NCBI GenBank assembly: GCA_009774465.1
Contig: VSNT01000162.1
Location: forward strand, 1-7,300
DNA length: 7,300 nt
Reading direction: 5' to 3'
Origin: Lachnospiraceae bacterium
Lineage (GTDB): Bacteria > Bacillota_A > Clostridia > Lachnospirales > Lachnospiraceae
The translations under genes and the position numbers were made by a program. The notes beneath the pieces were generated by a model. It did no database searches and was not told the DNA's origin. It saw nothing but the letters and a program-made list of their open reading frames with translations. Of the stretch, positions 6,954-7,300 are shown in pieces. Each line of letters begins with the position of its first letter. The stretch's first letter is position 1.

Positions 6954-7300
6954 CTAAATCATCCGGGCGGCATTTCCTGTTGCAATTACGGAAATTCCCG
7001 TGTCCGCCACATTTTCAATTAAAACGTCCCCCACTTTAACCGGCGCATTTACACATGCTGCTTTAATCTCCTCCATACATTCATTTATTTTTCCTTTGGG
7101 AATCTCCTGTGCTGTTTTTACAGGAACTACTTTTCCGTTTCCCCCAAGCACCCGAATCATGGAAGTGATGGTTCTTACCGGCGCTGTCAGTTCATTCCGC
7201 GCGTAAGCTTCTCCCTTCTGACAGGTATTTCCTGTAATATCGTAATCCCCGTCTTCTCTCTTTTTAGCAGTGATCAGACACCCTACCGGACAGCCGATAC
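6954..7300 (-). CDS. DUF1667 family protein (partial, N-terminus beyond the right edge)
   Basis: The frame is open from the right edge to a TAG at 6956, giving the C-terminal 114 residues; the ATG at 7160 is internal, because the family motifs continue upstream of it. The visible part opens with IGCPVGC (a C-x3-C pair, codons 7290-7292 and 7278-7280), then GNTCQKGEAYA with a third cysteine (7221-7223), TAPVRTITS, and the C-terminal IPKGKI, APVKVGD and VADTG elements typical of DUF1667 (COG3862). Members usually total about 120 residues, so only a few residues are missing. The cysteines suggest a metal or iron-sulphur role, but none is proven. In Clostridia and Thermotogae these genes normally sit beside GlpA-like glycerol-3-phosphate dehydrogenases and another FAD oxidoreductase; here glpK follows 57 nt on, which agrees. 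Its ribosome site and start are outside the window. Confidence 0.9.
   Translation of the reverse strand, partial: IGCPVGCLITAKKREDGDYDITGNTCQKGEAYARNELTAPVRTITSMIRVLGGNGKVVPVKTAQEIPKGKINECMEEIKAACVNAPVKVGDVLIENVADTGISVIATGNAARMI

Overview
The window is a compact block of six genes, all on the minus strand, with about 94% of the sequence coding. Amino-acid similarity, moderately low GC, strong purine-rich Shine-Dalgarno sites and the gene set (glycerol kinase next to a DUF1667 protein, a large cyclic-nucleotide-binding-domain protein, a YjjU-like patatin, UppP) suggest an anaerobic Firmicute of the class Clostridia, most likely Lachnospiraceae. That placement is inferred from protein style; there is no rRNA or marker gene here.

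In the direction of transcription (right to left) the order is: a DUF1667 cysteine-motif protein whose start is off the right edge (6954-7300); glycerol kinase glpK (5388-6896); a 763-residue protein with an N-terminal cyclic-nucleotide-binding-like domain and about 650 residues I cannot assign (3075-5366); a fold-type I PLP aminotransferase (1837-3021); a patatin-like phospholipase (971-1822); and undecaprenyl-diphosphatase uppP (115-969). Gaps between genes are 57, 21, 53, -3 to 14 (depending on the start chosen) and 1 nt. No intrinsic terminator was seen between any of them, so read-through as one or two operons is plausible. A possible sigma-A promoter with a near-match to a cre site lies just ahead of glpK. 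The 114 nt left of uppP are noncoding and hold a plausible extended -10 promoter for a gene beyond the left edge.

The right half looks like glycerol/glycerol-3-phosphate metabolism (GlpK makes G3P; DUF1667 proteins usually accompany GlpA-like FAD dehydrogenases, expected just off the right edge). The left half looks like lipid and envelope work (acyl hydrolase, carrier-lipid phosphatase) plus an amino-transfer step. The unassigned CNB protein sits between the two and is the main novelty candidate. Nothing in the window looks like a mobile element, CRISPR array, tRNA/rRNA, defence island or pseudogene.

Four of the five complete genes have a first possible start that sits on or inside its own Shine-Dalgarno sequence. 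I moved these starts downstream and give the reasoning for each.
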